DNA of 64,000 bases from Pedosphaera sp. (GCA_025359965.1 JANYDC010000107.1:1-64000), one strand, 5' to 3'; shown: positions 7,894 through 17,929, counted from the first letter of the stretch. Made by a program: numbers and translations. The notes: generated by a model not told the origin, from the sequence alone.

Positions 7894-9096
7894 ATGAGCA
7901 CACCCTTTTTTAGTGTTGTCATACCCACGAAGGGGAGAAGTTTTCTTGTGGTCAACGCCATTAAGAGTGTGCTGCGACAAACCTTTTCCGATTTTGAGGT
8001 GATCGTGGTGGATAATGACGACGGGGACGCAACCCGGCAGGCGGTTAGTCGTTTCCAAGATCCACGATTTCACCACTGCCGCACAGGCAATCTTTCGATG
8101 CCAGCCAACTGGGAGCATGGGTGCAACCAGGCCACAGGCGAGTATCTGCTGCTGCTTGAGGATAAGCAGGCATTGCGAGGCGACGCCTTGGCATTTTTGC
8201 ACAGGCTGATTGTCAAACATCAGCCACCCTGCATCAAATGGCAGGCGGACACCCTCGACGACACTACTGGCGCAACCTGGGTGGAGGAAGCGGGAGGCTC
8301 GGGCGAGGCGCGCTTTCTTGCTTCTGAGGAAGCGCTACGCATTTTCCTCGGGGAAACCGCCAGCGAAGGGTGGCGCTATCTGCCGGTCGGCCACCTTTCG
8401 GCCTTCAGCCGCAAACTGCGCGAATCCATACTAGCCGGACCTGCTGGTGCACTTTGCCTTCCTGTGTGCCCTGACTACACCATCGGGGTGCAGGCCCTTG
8501 CTTTTGGCGAAGGGGTGTTATGGGTCGATGCCGCGCTGGTGGCGATGTCCCGCCGACACAGCAATGGCCGCAGCGTGACACAGAAAACCGCACTCGGACG
8601 TCAGTTCATGGAAGAACTCGGCGGACCCAGTCGGCTTTGGTCCCGGACCCCAATTCAAGCTCCCATCATCCCCGCCCTGATCTACAATGATTACATGGAA
8701 TTGCAGGCCCTCATTGGCGGGCGCTTGCGGGACTTTCCCATGGACTGGGTTAATTATTATGTCGAATCATGGTGCTCTGTAATAGGACTGGATAACGATG
8801 GTGTTGATGTGATGGCGGAGTTAGCAGCCTTCCATAGCGCACTGGCGAGCGAGCCGCCTGATCGGCAGAAGCAGGTTTGGGAAACCATCGAGCGACGGGC
8901 AGGTAAACCAGCCAAAAGCCTTCGCAAAAACCGGCTAAAGAGATTTCGGCGCAGCACGGGGTTGCTCGCACTTGAGCAGCGGTGGAAAAATCTGGGACGG
9001 CGCCTTACGGGACGAAGGCATTTCGAGCGATTTAAGAATCCGCTGGAGTTCGTTGTCTGGGCCGATGCCCAAATCCCTACGATAACTTCGAAATAA
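7894..9096 (+). CDS. glycosyltransferase family 2
   Basis: A 400-residue protein with a GT-A fold at its N-terminus: FFSVVIPTKGR starts the nucleotide-binding domain, VIVVDNDDGD follows, and LLLLEDKQALRG occupies the place of the DxD metal site. The C-terminal half is less conserved and basic. It probably transfers a sugar during O-antigen or capsule assembly. Its last 20 bases overlap the end of the convergent glycosyltransferase. Confidence 0.82.
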   Translation: MSTPFFSVVIPTKGRSFLVVNAIKSVLRQTFSDFEVIVVDNDDGDATRQAVSRFQDPRFHHCRTGNLSMPANWEHGCNQATGEYLLLLEDKQALRGDALAFLHRLIVKHQPPCIKWQADTLDDTTGATWVEEAGGSGEARFLASEEALRIFLGETASEGWRYLPVGHLSAFSRKLRESILAGPAGALCLPVCPDYTIGVQALAFGEGVLWVDAALVAMSRRHSNGRSVTQKTALGRQFMEELGGPSRLWSRTPIQAPIIPALIYNDYMELQALIGGRLRDFPMDWVNYYVESWCSVIGLDNDGVDVMAELAAFHSALASEPPDRQKQVWETIERRAGKPAKSLRKNRLKRFRRSTGLLALEQRWKNLGRRLTGRRHFERFKNPLEFVVWADAQIPTITSK

Positions 9097-10258
9097 AATC
9101 CGCCATGTCCATGGTTTGCCGCCGCCATGAGTATCCGTTCACCACTCGCTCTTGAAGGGTTATTCCCCGTCGGCGGAGTTCGTTGCGAGGGATTTTAGAC
9201 AAAAGGATGAATTGCTCTGTAAGGCTGGGGATCAACCTGTTCTCGTCGAGGTAAAACGCTTCTGAGCCGAGCACCTCCCTTGCCCCGGCAAAACCGGTGG
9301 TGAGTATCGCTGTCCCGCAAAGTGCGTACTCAAAAAGCTTGGAAGGAAAATTATTATCATTCCCGTGCGAGAGCGGACGGGGATTCACGAGCACGTCACA
9401 CGATTGACCAAACCTAAGGCAGTCATCGGGCGTCGCCATCAGTCCATGGAATTTGAGGCGTTTATCCTTGGTCGCCAGTTCGGCGATCTCGGCGCTAAGC
9501 CTGCCATAGCCGCAGATGTGCAATTCATTAGGGATCGGGCTGGCCAGAAATGCTTCGACCAGGGCCATGATCCCCGAGTGGGTGGCCAGAGCTCCAAAGT
9601 AACAGAAACGGATTGCGCTATTCTGGTCCTCGGTGGTTGGTTTTGGTGCCAAAGCCCGTTCAGGAACGCAGCCTCCTGGCATCCACAGAAACGGAATGTT
9701 GCGGGGGGTAAAGAATCGTTCGGTGAACTGGCTTAAACCGATGCAAGCGTCAAATTCACGAATCATTTCGTCGTCAGGGATGGCCAGCGGCTTGAAGCGG
9801 TACCGGAAGCGTTTGAGCGCAGGGAGTTCGCGCCCCAATTGCTCGCTATCTAACAACCATAGCACCAGCTTTGGTGTGGAATGCTGGCGCTTTAGCCAGC
9901 GCAGGAAGTTGTTGTAGACTGGCGAGGTATTGTACACGAGCACCGCATCAGGCACCCAGCCCGCCGCACGCCACTGGAGGTATTGACGCTTAAGGCGCGC
10001 CAGTGAGCGCAGGCGATGCCAGAATTCAGGGGGGCGATCAAGCAGAACCAAGTCGTGGGCCACTCCGGAGAGAGGATCAGAAACGGTCAATGACCCTGGC
10101 AGAATCACAGGCAAAACGGTGGCCGATTTAATGTCAAACCGCGCACGCAAGGCCGCCACCATGTAAGTTTCAACGGCGTGCCCGGCAGGGTTGACGCCCG
10201 GAAACAGAACTTGCGCCCCGGGGGGAAAAGAAATCCCCAAATAAAGCAGCCGTTTCAT
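9077..10258 (-). CDS. glycosyltransferase family 4 (group 1)
   Basis: A 393-residue GT-B protein. The C-terminal domain carries RFCYFGALATHSGI, a substrate-search loop and the nucleotide-sugar motif NPRP...NNFPSKLFEYALCGTAILTTG, i.e. the E-x7-E region of GT4 enzymes in slightly altered form. It lies 22 bases downstream of another GT4 on the same strand and is presumably co-transcribed with it. Donor and acceptor unknown; predicted to act at the cytoplasmic face in polysaccharide assembly. Confidence 0.83.
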   Translation of the reverse strand: MKRLLYLGISFPPGAQVLFPGVNPAGHAVETYMVAALRARFDIKSATVLPVILPGSLTVSDPLSGVAHDLVLLDRPPEFWHRLRSLARLKRQYLQWRAAGWVPDAVLVYNTSPVYNNFLRWLKRQHSTPKLVLWLLDSEQLGRELPALKRFRYRFKPLAIPDDEMIREFDACIGLSQFTERFFTPRNIPFLWMPGGCVPERALAPKPTTEDQNSAIRFCYFGALATHSGIMALVEAFLASPIPNELHICGYGRLSAEIAELATKDKRLKFHGLMATPDDCLRFGQSCDVLVNPRPLSHGNDNNFPSKLFEYALCGTAILTTGFAGAREVLGSEAFYLDENRLIPSLTEQFILLSKIPRNELRRRGITLQERVVNGYSWRRQTMDMADFISKLS

Positions 10259-10280
10259 GAATTTGGGATGAACATGTTTT

Positions 10281-11471
10281 TCATGGCAATAAAGCGGGCG
10301 TTCTGAGCAATCGTTCGTAAAGCTGTTCGGTCTGCTTTGAAACGATGAGAAGCGAGACTTTCTCAGCCACCCGCAGATTCATCAACGCACGTTCATTTGT
10401 CAGCGCTCTGGGCCTGTTTGCCCATTCCTGCATGCTGACAGCGAGTGCCGGAACATCCTCTGGCGCAACCAAAGCTCCGTAACCGGTCGTGGCGAAGGCT
10501 TCGGGGATGCCATCGAGGGCGCTGGCGATGACGGGTTTTCCGCAAGCCAAGGCTTCGCAAACGACCAATCCAAAGGATTCGGTGCCGATCTGGGGGTGAA
10601 CCAGGCAATCCATTGCATTCATAGCGGCCGGCATGTCCTGGCAGTAGGGCGCAAGCGACGCCTTGCCCTGAAGACCCAGCCGAAGGATTTCGGAGAGGAG
10701 AATGTCCCGCATGGAGCCTCGCCCCAAGATGATGAAGCGGGCATTGGGTACTTGCTGGTGAATTCGGGCGGCGGCCATCAGGAATTCGCGCTGTCCTTTG
10801 CCACGCGGGAGGTCGTAACCTCCTGCCACGGCGAAAGCGAAGTGTGAGGGGTCCAACCCCCATTCTTTGCGAAGTGCAGGAGATTCGGAGGGGAAGAAAC
10901 GAGCGGTGTCGATTCCGCCATGGATGACGTGGATTTTACGATGATCGCCCATGACTGGGGGGCGCACCCGGCGTTCGGCTTCGGGCGAATCAGGCTCGGA
11001 GGCTCCCTGTTTCAGCACGTTTGCCACAAATTCGGAGACGGCAATGACGGCGTCGCATTGGCCGAGCATGAAACGTTTGCTGAACCATGAGCCCGGGCTT
11101 TTGGCCAAATGGCGCGTGAGCACGATCTTGGGCTTCACGCCGGAGAACCTCGCGGCCAGAATGGTCGGCCAAATATCGCGACCGTGATGCCCGTGGACAA
11201 TTTGAGATTGATCGCGGCGAATGAAACGGGCTGCGGCCACGATGTATCTGAGTTTCATCAACCCTTCGGGCGGGGTGGCTCTGAGTGGAACGTGCAACTG
11301 CTGCGCCACTTTGGAGAACTCGCGGTCAGGCGGGCCAATGACACAGGCGTCATTCCCCAACTGACGCAAGCCCCAAGCAAGCTTCACGCATTGGTCATCC
11401 GTGCCGCCGCCCTTCAGCATGGTGTTGAGATGGGCAATGCGCAGACTTATGGGTTTCGAGCAAGGTATCAA
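10281..11471 (-). CDS. glycosyltransferase family 4 (LPS core type)
   Basis: A 396-residue GT-B protein. IAHLNTMLKGGGTDDQCVKLAWGL opens the acceptor domain with its glycine-rich loop. FAFAVAGGYDLPRGKGQ starts the donor domain, and ESFGLVVCEALACGKPVIASALDGIPE is the canonical E-x7-E donor-binding motif. The TTG start overlaps the stop of the upstream GT2 (TTGA), which supports coupled translation. Likely role: LPS core or O-antigen assembly. Confidence 0.86.
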   Translation of the reverse strand: MIPCSKPISLRIAHLNTMLKGGGTDDQCVKLAWGLRQLGNDACVIGPPDREFSKVAQQLHVPLRATPPEGLMKLRYIVAAARFIRRDQSQIVHGHHGRDIWPTILAARFSGVKPKIVLTRHLAKSPGSWFSKRFMLGQCDAVIAVSEFVANVLKQGASEPDSPEAERRVRPPVMGDHRKIHVIHGGIDTARFFPSESPALRKEWGLDPSHFAFAVAGGYDLPRGKGQREFLMAAARIHQQVPNARFIILGRGSMRDILLSEILRLGLQGKASLAPYCQDMPAAMNAMDCLVHPQIGTESFGLVVCEALACGKPVIASALDGIPEAFATTGYGALVAPEDVPALAVSMQEWANRPRALTNERALMNLRVAEKVSLLIVSKQTEQLYERLLRTPALLP

Positions 11472-12274
11472 TTGAGCAGCTTAGCGACGGAAGCGGTCTT
11501 TGGGTTGGCATGCCGAAGTATATGTGCCTCGCGAACCTTGGCATAACGGGTGAGGGTAGAAAAAGCTGATAACCAGGCGATGTAATAACCGGGCCAACCA
11601 TCAAGAAACCCGAGCCTGAGGCAGTAGGCTCTAAAAAAACGCCAGAAGGGGCGGATCACCATTTTGAAAAAACCTGGGGATTTCTCGGTGGATGGATAAT
11701 GACGCACAAACTCCTCACTATACGAGTCTGTTTTAAGTAAGTGACGGCTAATCGATTCAAAACTGTAATGGAGCAAGTCAGATTGAAGATTGCCAATGGT
11801 TCCGTCCACCTTAAGACAGGCGTGAGGGTCGACGCCGGCCCATACGGCCTTGTTGCGCCGCCAAATACGCAGAACGCGATCCGGGTACCAATCACCATGC
11901 CTGATCCAGCGCCCAAAATAAAATGTGCAACGAGGGAACTGATAGGCCGTGTGAGTGGCCGAAGGGTTCTCCAAAGCTTGGGCGATTTGAAACCATAACT
12001 CGGGAGGCACAACCTCGTCGGCATCCAGATTAAAAAGCCAAGGTTGGGTGGCTTTTTCGGACACCGAATTTTTTTGACCGATAAAACCCCGCCAAGGTTC
12101 ACGGAAAACTTTGGCTCCGAATTCTTCCGCAATGCGGTCGGTCCCATCGGCAACCTCTTCATTGAGGACAACGATGATCTCAGAAGCCCGTGCGGAAACA
12201 CTTTCCAATGCCTGGCGAATCCGGTGCGCCTCGGCACCGGAAACGATACAGACGGAAACAGGCAGTTTTTTCAT
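11468..12274 (-). CDS. glycosyltransferase family 2, WaaE/KdtX-like
   Basis: From the ATG at 12274 the protein begins MKKLPVSVCIVSGAEAHRI, as expected for the Rossmann-like start of this family. It continues with EIIVVLNEEVADGTDRIAEEFGA, a W-x-G-x5-N stretch, and FNLDADEVVPPELW as the metal site. Order and spacing match the WaaE/KdtX group, which adds glucose or a similar sugar to LPS inner core. About 268 residues. It is the first gene of a three-gene glycosyltransferase operon on the minus strand. Confidence 0.83.
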   Translation of the reverse strand: MKKLPVSVCIVSGAEAHRIRQALESVSARASEIIVVLNEEVADGTDRIAEEFGAKVFREPWRGFIGQKNSVSEKATQPWLFNLDADEVVPPELWFQIAQALENPSATHTAYQFPRCTFYFGRWIRHGDWYPDRVLRIWRRNKAVWAGVDPHACLKVDGTIGNLQSDLLHYSFESISRHLLKTDSYSEEFVRHYPSTEKSPGFFKMVIRPFWRFFRAYCLRLGFLDGWPGYYIAWLSAFSTLTRYAKVREAHILRHANPKTASVAKLLN

Positions 12275-12840
12275 TTCGGAACAGGAGCCATCGTTGATCA
12301 AGAAGATGAATCTGAGGATTTGACAAACAACGAACAAGCCTAAAAATCGCGTTGCTCATATGCGATACGAAATCACAGCCATCCCACAGGGTGAGAAAGA
12401 AAACGGTTGGAAGTTATCGCGACCTTTCAGGGCCGCAGGAATTTCAAAGGGGGAACCGTTGCGCAGCCCGATGAGCTGGACTGGGGAAGGACGGCCATTT
12501 GGGCCTGAGAAACTGGCGTCACATCAATTGGCGGCCGGATTGCCAGCCGTTAGGCATGGAAATGGGAAAGGCCCAAAGAGCCTCGATAATATTGGGCGAG
12601 TTGTCGCCCAGATTCGTGGGCGGCAATGCGATCCTATGGGACAGCCCACTGAAAACCGCCAAAGATTTCATGCCGAACCGAAAGTGACCTGAAAGTCTTA
12701 AACCTCTTCCACATGAAAAATCCCAATTCCTTCGGAAACTCGAAGGATTCCACTCGAATTATGCCTCCATGTGATGCAGCGATACGAAATCATCAACCCT
12801 CATCCAGAGATTACCCCGTTTTCATAGCCAAACCATTGCC
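12275..12840. other. 566-base divergent intergenic region
   Basis: This lies between the minus-strand glycosyltransferase operon and the plus-strand heptosyltransferase-type gene. A 110-codon frame at 12360-12692 and another at 12499-12687 show no motif and no ribosome-binding site, and I do not accept either. The right part (12700-12840) is AT-richer and is where the promoter of the downstream gene should be. It could be the remains of a decayed gene. Confidence 0.4.
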
Positions 12841-13947
12841 GTGAGCCTGCTCTCCACATTCGCATCGGATACACACGCTGCCCGGCGTGTGATCGTCATT
12901 GATAGTGGTTTTTTGGGCGATTCGCTCCACTTGGTACCGGCGCTGCGAGAATTGCGGCGTCACTACCTAAAGGCGGAACTGAATGTCCTCACGACCCCGG
13001 TCGGCGCACAAGTGATCGGTCTGGCCCATTGTGTGGATCGGGTTTGGATCCTCGACCAGAGCCGGACTAAGCGGAACCTAAAAGACCAATTTACTGTTCT
13101 CCGTGATCTTCGAGCGCTGCGATTTGACGTTTCGATCAATTTTGGCGATGCGGATCGCCCAACGATCTATGCCGGAATGGTTGGCGCGCGGCAACGCCTT
13201 GGCCGGATGGGTGCGAGGCGGCATTTTTGGAGTTCTTGGTGCCTGCCTCTTCGAGGGCCTGAGCCCGGTGAGAATCTGCCTGTGTTCGAGCGTCACCGCC
13301 AATTGCTGGGTTCTGCCGGGTTTGCACTTGGCCCCGCCCAATTCGGACTTTCACCGACACCCGAAGACGCAGTATGGGCCGCCAGCCTGCTTCCAACCAC
13401 CGCTGTGCATTTGTCACCGAATTCTCTGATAGCCCTTAAGGAATGGCCGGTTCATCATTGGGTTGAGTTGATCGGGCTGCTCATAGTTTTTTACCCCCAA
13501 TTGCGTATTGTGGTGACCAGTTCGCCAGATCCGAGAGAGGTTGCGCGTCTCAATGCCATACAAAAAGCAGTCGGCGATGACGAAGTTCTGTTCCTTTCAA
13601 ACACCTCCATTCCACGGCTGGCCGCCCTGATGGCCCGATGCTCGGCCCATGTGGGATCGGACTCAGGCCCATTACACGTGGCTGTCGCTCTGGGTATTCC
13701 CACTGTTTCCTTTTTTAGGGACAACTCAGGCATCAGAGGCTGGCTGCCGTGCGGACCAAAGGACTGCGTTTTCATCCAACCGTGTGTATGCGTGAACAGC
13801 CCGTCAACCGCCTGTGATCCGCAGTCGGGCCCGCGATGCCTTGCGGCCATCCTGCCCGAGCAAGTCTTCGCCGCCGTGGAAAAACTCTTGGGCTACGGGG
13901 AGGCAGAAACACAAAGTCCTCGCCCGCCTCTTCCAACTGAGCCATAA
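12841..13947 (+). CDS. glycosyltransferase family 9 (heptosyltransferase-like)
   Basis: A 368-residue protein with a GTG start. It shows the GT9 layout: VIVIDSGFLGDSLHLVPALRELRRHY at the N-terminus (the acceptor-side GxLGD loop), RFDVSINF, and in the donor domain HLSPNSLIALKEWPVHHWVELIGLL followed by SDSGPLHVAVALGIPTVSFF, where the conserved D-x-G-x2-H motif binds the ADP-sugar. It is 13 bases upstream of the exporter gene. It probably adds heptose, or a related sugar, to LPS core. Confidence 0.88.
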   Translation: MSLLSTFASDTHAARRVIVIDSGFLGDSLHLVPALRELRRHYLKAELNVLTTPVGAQVIGLAHCVDRVWILDQSRTKRNLKDQFTVLRDLRALRFDVSINFGDADRPTIYAGMVGARQRLGRMGARRHFWSSWCLPLRGPEPGENLPVFERHRQLLGSAGFALGPAQFGLSPTPEDAVWAASLLPTTAVHLSPNSLIALKEWPVHHWVELIGLLIVFYPQLRIVVTSSPDPREVARLNAIQKAVGDDEVLFLSNTSIPRLAALMARCSAHVGSDSGPLHVAVALGIPTVSFFRDNSGIRGWLPCGPKDCVFIQPCVCVNSPSTACDPQSGPRCLAAILPEQVFAAVEKLLGYGEAETQSPRPPLPTEP

Positions 13948-13960
13948 CCTTCCCTTCTGA

Positions 13961-15775
13961 ATGATTAATTTCGTAAAAAAACTTTGGGGTTTGATACGCC
14001 CTTATTCCACACGGTTTTACCTCGGCATCCTCACAGGGGTGCTGGCTGGAGTGATGGAACCTCTGACGCTCGCAGCGATAAACCTGGTTTCGCGCCTAAT
14101 GTTTCCATCAGCGAAATCCACGCCGATTTCCGACCATCTGAGTTGGGCTCCGAAATTTGTTCAGGAATGGGCCAACCACCTGCCTGGGCCCGAAGGTCAG
14201 GCACAAACCGGGGTGATTTTCATTTTGATCCTGATGATCCCATTGGTGTTGCTGCTGCGAGGTGCTTTTGGGTACTTAAACAATTACCTGCTTCAATGGG
14301 CCGCCATGAGAGCCATAACGGATCTGAATGTGCGCCTGTTCAGGCACGTACTGCGTCTGCCTGTTAGCTTTTTTGCAGGAACAAACAGCGGCGAGTTGAT
14401 GTCGCGCATCATGTACGACACGTACACCCTCAAGAATGTAATGAGCAATTCCGCCGCTGTAATCATCAAGGACCCCATCATCGTCATAGGATCGCTAAGC
14501 CTGCTTATGTGGCAGCAGCCTCGGTTAACTCTTATTTCAATGATTGCCCTGCCTGCATGTATTGTTCCGGTGGTGGTTTACAGCAGAAAAGTCCGGCGAG
14601 CGAGCAAGGCGCTTCAAGAAAGCACAGCTGAGATGACAGTGGTTATGGCTGAGACTTTCACCAGCACTCGAGTAGTGAAAGCGTTCAACTTGGAAAACAA
14701 AATGGCGCAAACATTCAGCGAGGCAGCCCGAAGAAATTTATCACAATATATGCGGATCATTCGTGCAGGGGAACTGCCTGGCCCGCTCCTCGAATTCTTT
14801 GGAGGGATCGGTGTCTCACTGGTGCTTCTCTATCTGGCCCTGTATGATCATTCGGAATACAAGGCAGCGAATTTTACGACAATGATTCTGGCTTTGTTTT
14901 CGATTTATAAACCGCTCAAGAATCTTTCAAAACTCAATAGCAACCTCGAACAGGCCCGGGCGGCCAGCAACAGAGTGTTCGAGATTTTGGGAACCGAATC
15001 CGATATTGTTGAACCGTCATCGCCAAAACCGATTTATGCCGCGAAGGCACCTATTGCCTTCAATGGTGTTTCTTTTTCATTCGGTGAAAAAACTGTCCTG
15101 AGCGAAATTGATCTTGTGGTGCAACCGGGCCAATTGGTCGCCCTGGTCGGGGAAAGCGGCTCGGGCAAGACGACGCTGACCAATTTATTGCTGCGCTTTT
15201 ACGATCCTTCTGTGGGTCGGATCCAGATTGGCGGAGTGGACATCCGGGAGGCCCTCACCAGTGAACTGCGCAGCCAAATTGCCGTGGTGACTCAAGAGAC
15301 CATTCTCTTCCACGACACTATTGCCAACAACATTGAGTTGGGCCATGTCGGAGCCACGCGGGCGGAAATCGAGAACGCGGCACGACAAGCCCATGCGCAC
15401 GAGTTCATCATGGAAAAACCGGATGGCTACGATACCGTCGTCGGCGAGAAAGGATCCGCCCTTTCAGGCGGCCAACGCCAGCGCATTGCCATCGCCCGGG
15501 CCATTCTTAAGGGCGCGCCCATTCTTATTCTGGATGAAGCCACCAATGCCTTGGATACCGCTTCGGAGAACGCCGTTCAAGAGGCTCTGGCCGAACTGAT
15601 GCGCGGTCGTACTTCCATCGTCATTGCCCACAGGCTGTCGACTGTTCAACACGCAGATGTGATCATAGTAATGAAGGAAGGCCGAATCGTGGAGCGTGGC
15701 ACGCACGAGGAATTGCTTAAGCTTGAAGGAACTTACAGCAATTTGCATCAGCTCCAGTTCCGCACTCAAGCTTAG
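13961..15775 (+). CDS. msbA: MsbA-type lipid A/LPS flippase (ABC transporter)
   Basis: A 604-residue fused half-transporter. The first 340 residues hold six hydrophobic segments (ABC exporter type 1 domain). The ATPase domain has Walker A GESGSGKTTL, Q-loop VTQETILFHD, signature ALSGGQRQR, Walker B ILILDEATNALD and the switch His in VIAHRLSTVQHAD. Exporters of this size and order flip lipid A-core across the inner membrane. Position directly after a heptosyltransferase-type gene fits LPS export, but a polysaccharide or lipid exporter of the same family cannot be ruled out. Confidence 0.85.
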   Translation: MINFVKKLWGLIRPYSTRFYLGILTGVLAGVMEPLTLAAINLVSRLMFPSAKSTPISDHLSWAPKFVQEWANHLPGPEGQAQTGVIFILILMIPLVLLLRGAFGYLNNYLLQWAAMRAITDLNVRLFRHVLRLPVSFFAGTNSGELMSRIMYDTYTLKNVMSNSAAVIIKDPIIVIGSLSLLMWQQPRLTLISMIALPACIVPVVVYSRKVRRASKALQESTAEMTVVMAETFTSTRVVKAFNLENKMAQTFSEAARRNLSQYMRIIRAGELPGPLLEFFGGIGVSLVLLYLALYDHSEYKAANFTTMILALFSIYKPLKNLSKLNSNLEQARAASNRVFEILGTESDIVEPSSPKPIYAAKAPIAFNGVSFSFGEKTVLSEIDLVVQPGQLVALVGESGSGKTTLTNLLLRFYDPSVGRIQIGGVDIREALTSELRSQIAVVTQETILFHDTIANNIELGHVGATRAEIENAARQAHAHEFIMEKPDGYDTVVGEKGSALSGGQRQRIAIARAILKGAPILILDEATNALDTASENAVQEALAELMRGRTSIVIAHRLSTVQHADVIIVMKEGRIVERGTHEELLKLEGTYSNLHQLQFRTQA

Positions 15776-16195
15776 CATAAGTGACGCATTCTTAGCCGTA
15801 ACCAAATAGTTAAAATGTCACGCAAAGCCGCGAAGCAACGGCGCTCGGCAGGTATTCTGGCAGAGACATTGGGCCGGTACGGTGCCCCTTCCTTGGGTAC
15901 GGCGGCTCCGGCTACGGGCTCCCGAATGGCGGCGTTAACCTCAGACGCCATCCACCATCCCAACGCCAACAAGAAGCTCAGTCGGCGAAGGAAATTACGA
16001 ATAGTGACGGGCGGTTATTCATATTGCTAGTCACTAGGATTGAATTTTTGAAGCATCTCCCGTCAATTGCGTTACGAATCGATGACACCTCCATCAAGTG
16101 AAAGACCGAGACCTGCGCACTTGCCCCTTATCGACGCATTGCTCAAGTGCGCGAGATTGCGGGTACAGGCTGATTTAAGGTAATAGTGGGGGTCT
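15776..16195. other. 420-base intergenic region with GC-rich repeats
   Basis: No convincing gene. A 71-codon frame at 15815-16030 is Ala/Arg-rich with no ribosome-binding site and has an equally long frame opposite, as expected of low-complexity GC-rich sequence. The stretch 15815-15935 contains short repeats of GGTACGG / GGCTCC type and begins GTCACGCAAAGCCGCGAAG, which looks like a dispersed intergenic repeat. The promoter of the downstream dus gene presumably lies in 16050-16190. Confidence 0.4.
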
Positions 16196-17302
16196 ATGTT
16201 CCAGCTGGGATCCCTGACACTCAAGTCCAACCTGTTTTTATCGCCGCTGGCGGGATACACCAACCTGCCTTTCCGGTTGACCTTGCGTGAATTGGGCGGC
16301 CTGGATATGGCCACCACGGATTTGGTCAATGCCCGCTCGCTGATTGAAAAGAATCCCAAGGCTTTCAAGTTGATTGAATCCAACGCGCAGGATCGGCCTT
16401 TGGCTGTGCAACTGTTTGGGGCCGTCCCGGAGGAGATGAGGGATGCGGCAGTTTACCTCGAATCCATCGGCGTGGCTTCGGTGGATATCAACATGGGTTG
16501 CCCAGTGCCCAAGGTCTGCCGGGTTGGGGGCGGATCGGCCATGATGACGGAGGTCGATAAAACTGCGGCGCTGGTGCGGATGATGGTTGATGCGGTGAAA
16601 ATTCCGATTACAGCCAAAATGCGCCTGGGTTGGGATGACGCCAATTTGACCGCACCCGATCTTTCGCGGGCCTTGGAGGACGCAGGAGTGGCGGGGATTT
16701 TCGTGCATGGACGGACGCGCGAGCAAGGCTTCGACGGCGTGGTGAATCTCGCGGGGATTCGGGCCGTGGCCCAGGCGGTGCGCAACATCCCGGTGGTGGG
16801 CAATGGGGACGTGACCTCACCGGAGGCGGCCAAACGGATGTTGGACGAAACCGGATGCGCGGGTGTGAGCATCGGAAGGGGTGCCTTTTACAATCCATGG
16901 ATTTTTCAGCAGACGCAGGCCTACCTAAACACTGGCAGCATCCCCCCCACTCCCCCATTCACGGAGCGCATCAGGGTGTTGCGCAGACATTATGATCGAA
17001 TGGTGGAGGTTTTCGGTGAGGAACATGGAAGCCGGATGTTCCGCAAAGTCGGCCCATGGTACTCGAAACGCTTCGGCCCCGCGCATGCCTTCAATAAAGG
17101 CATAGTGCTCATCGCAAGCAGGGCGGATTTCGAGAGAGTGCTGGAGGAATATCTGGTCTGGCGTCAGCAATTCGTGGGAGAGGACGGCGAATTGAAACCC
17201 TCCTACCAACCTGCACCGTTGATTGCCTCCTTTATGCAGGAACCAGCGGTAAGCCGCCGCGAGTCCATCCCGGTGCCCAAAGGGCCAGTGGAGCTTTGGT
17301 AA
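16196..17302 (+). CDS. dusB: tRNA-dihydrouridine synthase (DusB type)
   Basis: A 368-residue flavoenzyme that reduces specific uridines in tRNA. The N-terminal TIM barrel begins FLSPLAGYTNLPFR (FMN phosphate side). The DINMGCPVPKVCRVGGGSAMM segment carries the catalytic Cys, and HGRTREQGFDG and VVGNGDV are further FMN-binding loops. The wording of these motifs is closest to the DusB (NifR3) group. It has an extended C-terminal helical tRNA-binding domain. It stands alone, followed by a palindrome. Confidence 0.9.
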   Translation: MFQLGSLTLKSNLFLSPLAGYTNLPFRLTLRELGGLDMATTDLVNARSLIEKNPKAFKLIESNAQDRPLAVQLFGAVPEEMRDAAVYLESIGVASVDINMGCPVPKVCRVGGGSAMMTEVDKTAALVRMMVDAVKIPITAKMRLGWDDANLTAPDLSRALEDAGVAGIFVHGRTREQGFDGVVNLAGIRAVAQAVRNIPVVGNGDVTSPEAAKRMLDETGCAGVSIGRGAFYNPWIFQQTQAYLNTGSIPPTPPFTERIRVLRRHYDRMVEVFGEEHGSRMFRKVGPWYSKRFGPAHAFNKGIVLIASRADFERVLEEYLVWRQQFVGEDGELKPSYQPAPLIASFMQEPAVSRRESIPVPKGPVELW

Positions 17303-17312
17303 ATCAATTGGG

Positions 17313-17334
17313 GTGCAGGCAAGGATGCCTGCAC
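17313..17334. repeat. palindrome between convergent genes (possible bidirectional terminator)
   Basis: Perfect 9-base arms GTGCAGGCA (17313-17321) and TGCCTGCAC (17326-17334) with a 4-base loop, between the ends of dusB and the convergent DUF1232 gene. There is no T-tract. It may serve as a terminator for both genes, or be a dispersed intergenic palindrome like the one at 35470. Confidence 0.55.
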
Positions 17335-17344
17335 TCCCAGCAGA

Positions 17345-17869
17345 TTACGCGCGGACAGTGATATTCGACCAATCCACGCCCATGATCTGAGCCTGATGAG
17401 CGAGAAATTTTTCGTGCTCAATCAGAACGATGCGGACTACCCCTGACTCATCGGCATGACCGATCTCGGGCACGCTGTCTGGAATGAGATCGAACTGGCG
17501 GTGGGCGTAGATGAGGGCAAAAGCGGCACTGGCTGCCGTCAGATAGGGAAGATCATCGGCGGCGCCTTCGGCAAAATCCTCAACGATATCGGCCAAAAAC
17601 TCCAATTGATCCACCAAATGAGGGAATTTCGGGGCATGGATCTGTGTGAACTCGACCTTCAGGATGGGGAGTTTCTTGTAAACGCCGCGCAAAATCTGAG
17701 GAGTGATCCGCGAGGCACCGTGATGCACGTATTTGACCAGTTCTGGCATGGGTTGAGTGTGGGGCAGGCAGCGAAAAATGACAAGATCGCAGAGAACGAG
17801 AACTGCGCGTGCATTTACGGGCCTTGGATATTTTCCGTTCAAGGCCACGTTGTTTTGCGCCGATACCAT
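17345..17869 (-). CDS. DUF1232 (YkvA-like) protein
   Basis: A 174-residue protein. The C-terminal part contains AAFALIYAHRQFDLIPDSVPEIGHADESGVV, the signature of the DUF1232/YkvA family (LLYxxxPxDLIPDxIPxxGxxDD). The hydrophobic stretch before DLIPD is short, so membrane association is uncertain. The function is unknown in all members. Met41 is a possible alternative start. Confidence 0.72.
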   Translation of the reverse strand: MVSAQNNVALNGKYPRPVNARAVLVLCDLVIFRCLPHTQPMPELVKYVHHGASRITPQILRGVYKKLPILKVEFTQIHAPKFPHLVDQLEFLADIVEDFAEGAADDLPYLTAASAAFALIYAHRQFDLIPDSVPEIGHADESGVVRIVLIEHEKFLAHQAQIMGVDWSNITVRA

Positions 17870-17929
17870 GAGCGTAATTGATGACAGTCAGGGATCTGTC
17901 AATGACCCAGCCAACGAAACCTTACGAGA

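Noticed and set aside
12360-12692. 110-codon frame between two glycosyltransferase units
   Set aside because: No motif, no ribosome site and overlapping alternative frames; recorded only as part of the intergenic region.
15815-16030. 71-codon frame upstream of dusB
   Set aside because: Low-complexity, GC-rich sequence with open frames on both strands and no start signal.
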